Under the pieces are notes generated by a model. It saw only the letters and a program-made list of their open reading frames with translations. It did no database searches and had not been told where the DNA came from. A DNA stretch of 6,830 nucleotides, from contig CANTHI010000206.1 of assembly GCA_947653505.1 (NCBI GenBank), positions 1 to 6,830 of the forward strand, in the 5' to 3' direction. Below are positions 6,458 through 6,830 of the stretch, one piece after another; the stretch's first letter is position 1, and each line of letters opens with the position of its first letter. The translations under genes were made by a program, and so were the position numbers. The stretch comes from an uncultured Eubacterium sp. (GTDB lineage Bacteria > Bacillota_A > Clostridia > Lachnospirales > Lachnospiraceae).

Positions 6458-6463
6458 CAGTCT

Positions 6464-6492
6464 ATTTTAACGAATTTACGGAGAAGGGTCAA
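6464..6492 (-). promoter_or_regulatory. Sigma-A type promoter of ddh
   Basis: Read on the - strand, TTGACC (complement of 6487-6492) and TAAAAT (complement of 6464-6469) are separated by exactly 17 bases. Each box matches consensus at 5 of 6 positions. The expected start is near 6457. Confidence 0.75.
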
Positions 6493-6597
6493 TAGTTACT
6501 TTTCACGGGTCAGGAATGCGCAGGGTCTGCCCCCATAGGCGCGAACTTAAGTGGAAATGCAACAATTTACATAAAAATGTTATCTTTCGGCTATGCA
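6493..6597. other. Intergenic stretch without a recognisable gene
   Basis: No frame with a ribosome binding site was found on either strand. It holds a small GC-rich segment around 6520-6545 and an AT-rich stretch around 6555-6585 containing a weak inverted repeat (ACAT and ATGT around AAAA). With 6598-6830 it forms more than 330 bases of noncoding DNA upstream of the ddh promoter. Confidence 0.5.
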
Positions 6598-6779
6598 GAC
6601 GCCGGATGGGGAAATTTGCCCCGTCTGCAGTGACCACTCCAGAATGCAGAAAGCCCTGACCTGGATAAACCAGAACTATATATTGGCCTCCCGGACGCTG
6701 GATGAGGGAAGCGGCCCTGTTTCATTGTTCCGGTTTCCAGAATGTAAGAAGCTCTAAGTATTCTGCATCCAGACATTGG
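6598..6779. repeat. Diverged tandem repeat, two units of about 90 bp
   Basis: Unit A is 6598-6686 and unit B is 6694-6779. Both begin GACGC(C/T)GGATG, followed by a G-run/C-run hairpin (GGGG with CCCC in A, AGGG with CCCT in B). Both share CCAGAATG followed by A- and G-rich bases and GC(C/T)CT, and both end near ATTGG. The units are offset by 93-96 bases. Unit A also has GCAGAC (6595-6600) facing GTCTGC around the hairpin, which B lacks. The repeat creates a duplicated FPHPAS peptide in a - strand frame (6591-6776) that has no ribosome binding site and is probably not a gene. Its origin is unknown. Confidence 0.55.
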
Positions 6780-6809
6780 TACCGGACGGGCGCGACACCT
6801 GGTTCGCTT

Positions 6810-6824
6810 CTGGCGTTCCGCCAG
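6810..6824. repeat. Short perfect inverted repeat at the right edge
   Basis: CTGGCG (6810-6815) and CGCCAG (6819-6824) flank TTC, giving a 6-pair hairpin without a T-run. It could belong to a repeat or RNA that continues beyond the window. Confidence 0.4.
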
Positions 6825-6830
6825 CAGCTA

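Noticed and set aside
6591..6776. 61-codon - strand frame with a repeated FPHPAS peptide
   Set aside because: The peptide repeat follows from the DNA tandem repeat, and there is no ribosome binding site before its ATG. I treat it as noncoding.
6775..6792. T-box-like GGTACCGG string
   Set aside because: The surrounding T-box sequence, specifier stem and terminator are absent, and GGTACC is a palindrome likely by chance.

Overview
The window looks like chromosomal DNA from an endospore-forming member of the Clostridia, most likely of a Lachnospiraceae type. The grounds are a complete SpoIIAA-SpoIIAB-SigmaF sporulation switch, strong AGGAGG-type ribosome binding sites, sigma-A-like promoters, a single-enzyme meso-diaminopimelate dehydrogenase, and a membrane chemoreceptor. 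The family assignment is inference from gene style, not from a database search.

Layout on the + strand: 1-212 holds no gene. It contains nested inverted repeats ending in a strong intrinsic terminator, probably the 3' end of a transcript that begins outside the window, or a small RNA. A sharp extended -10 promoter (261-288) then drives a two-gene unit: a 47-residue acidic protein (325-468), and a 464-residue protein with a zinc ribbon, TPRs, one membrane helix, a coiled coil and more TPRs (486-1880). A hairpin terminator (1947-1981) separates this unit from the tightly packed spoIIAA-spoIIAB-sigF operon (2009-3557). SigF carries about 24 extra glycine/glutamine-rich residues in the linker between sigma regions 3 and 4. 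A new promoter (3565-3594) precedes a methyl-accepting chemotaxis protein with six predicted membrane helices and no HAMP domain (3643-5148).

On the - strand, ddh (6293-5310) converges on the chemoreceptor gene, and the two share a long perfect hairpin terminator (5237-5283). ddh has a clear sigma-A promoter about 170 bases upstream (6464-6492), leaving a leader of about 165 nt that can fold into a closed multi-helix domain. Beyond it, 6493-6830 has no convincing gene but contains a diverged tandem repeat of about 90 bp and short inverted repeats.

How the parts work together: SpoIIAB is the anti-sigma factor and kinase that holds SigF inactive, and SpoIIAA is the antagonist that releases it in the forespore. 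Ddh makes meso-diaminopimelate for peptidoglycan and lysine. The TPR protein and the chemoreceptor are probably unrelated neighbours. I found no mobile element, CRISPR array, tRNA or rRNA. The least explained parts are the two noncoding ends, the ddh leader, the small acidic protein with its TPR partner, and the SigF linker insertion.
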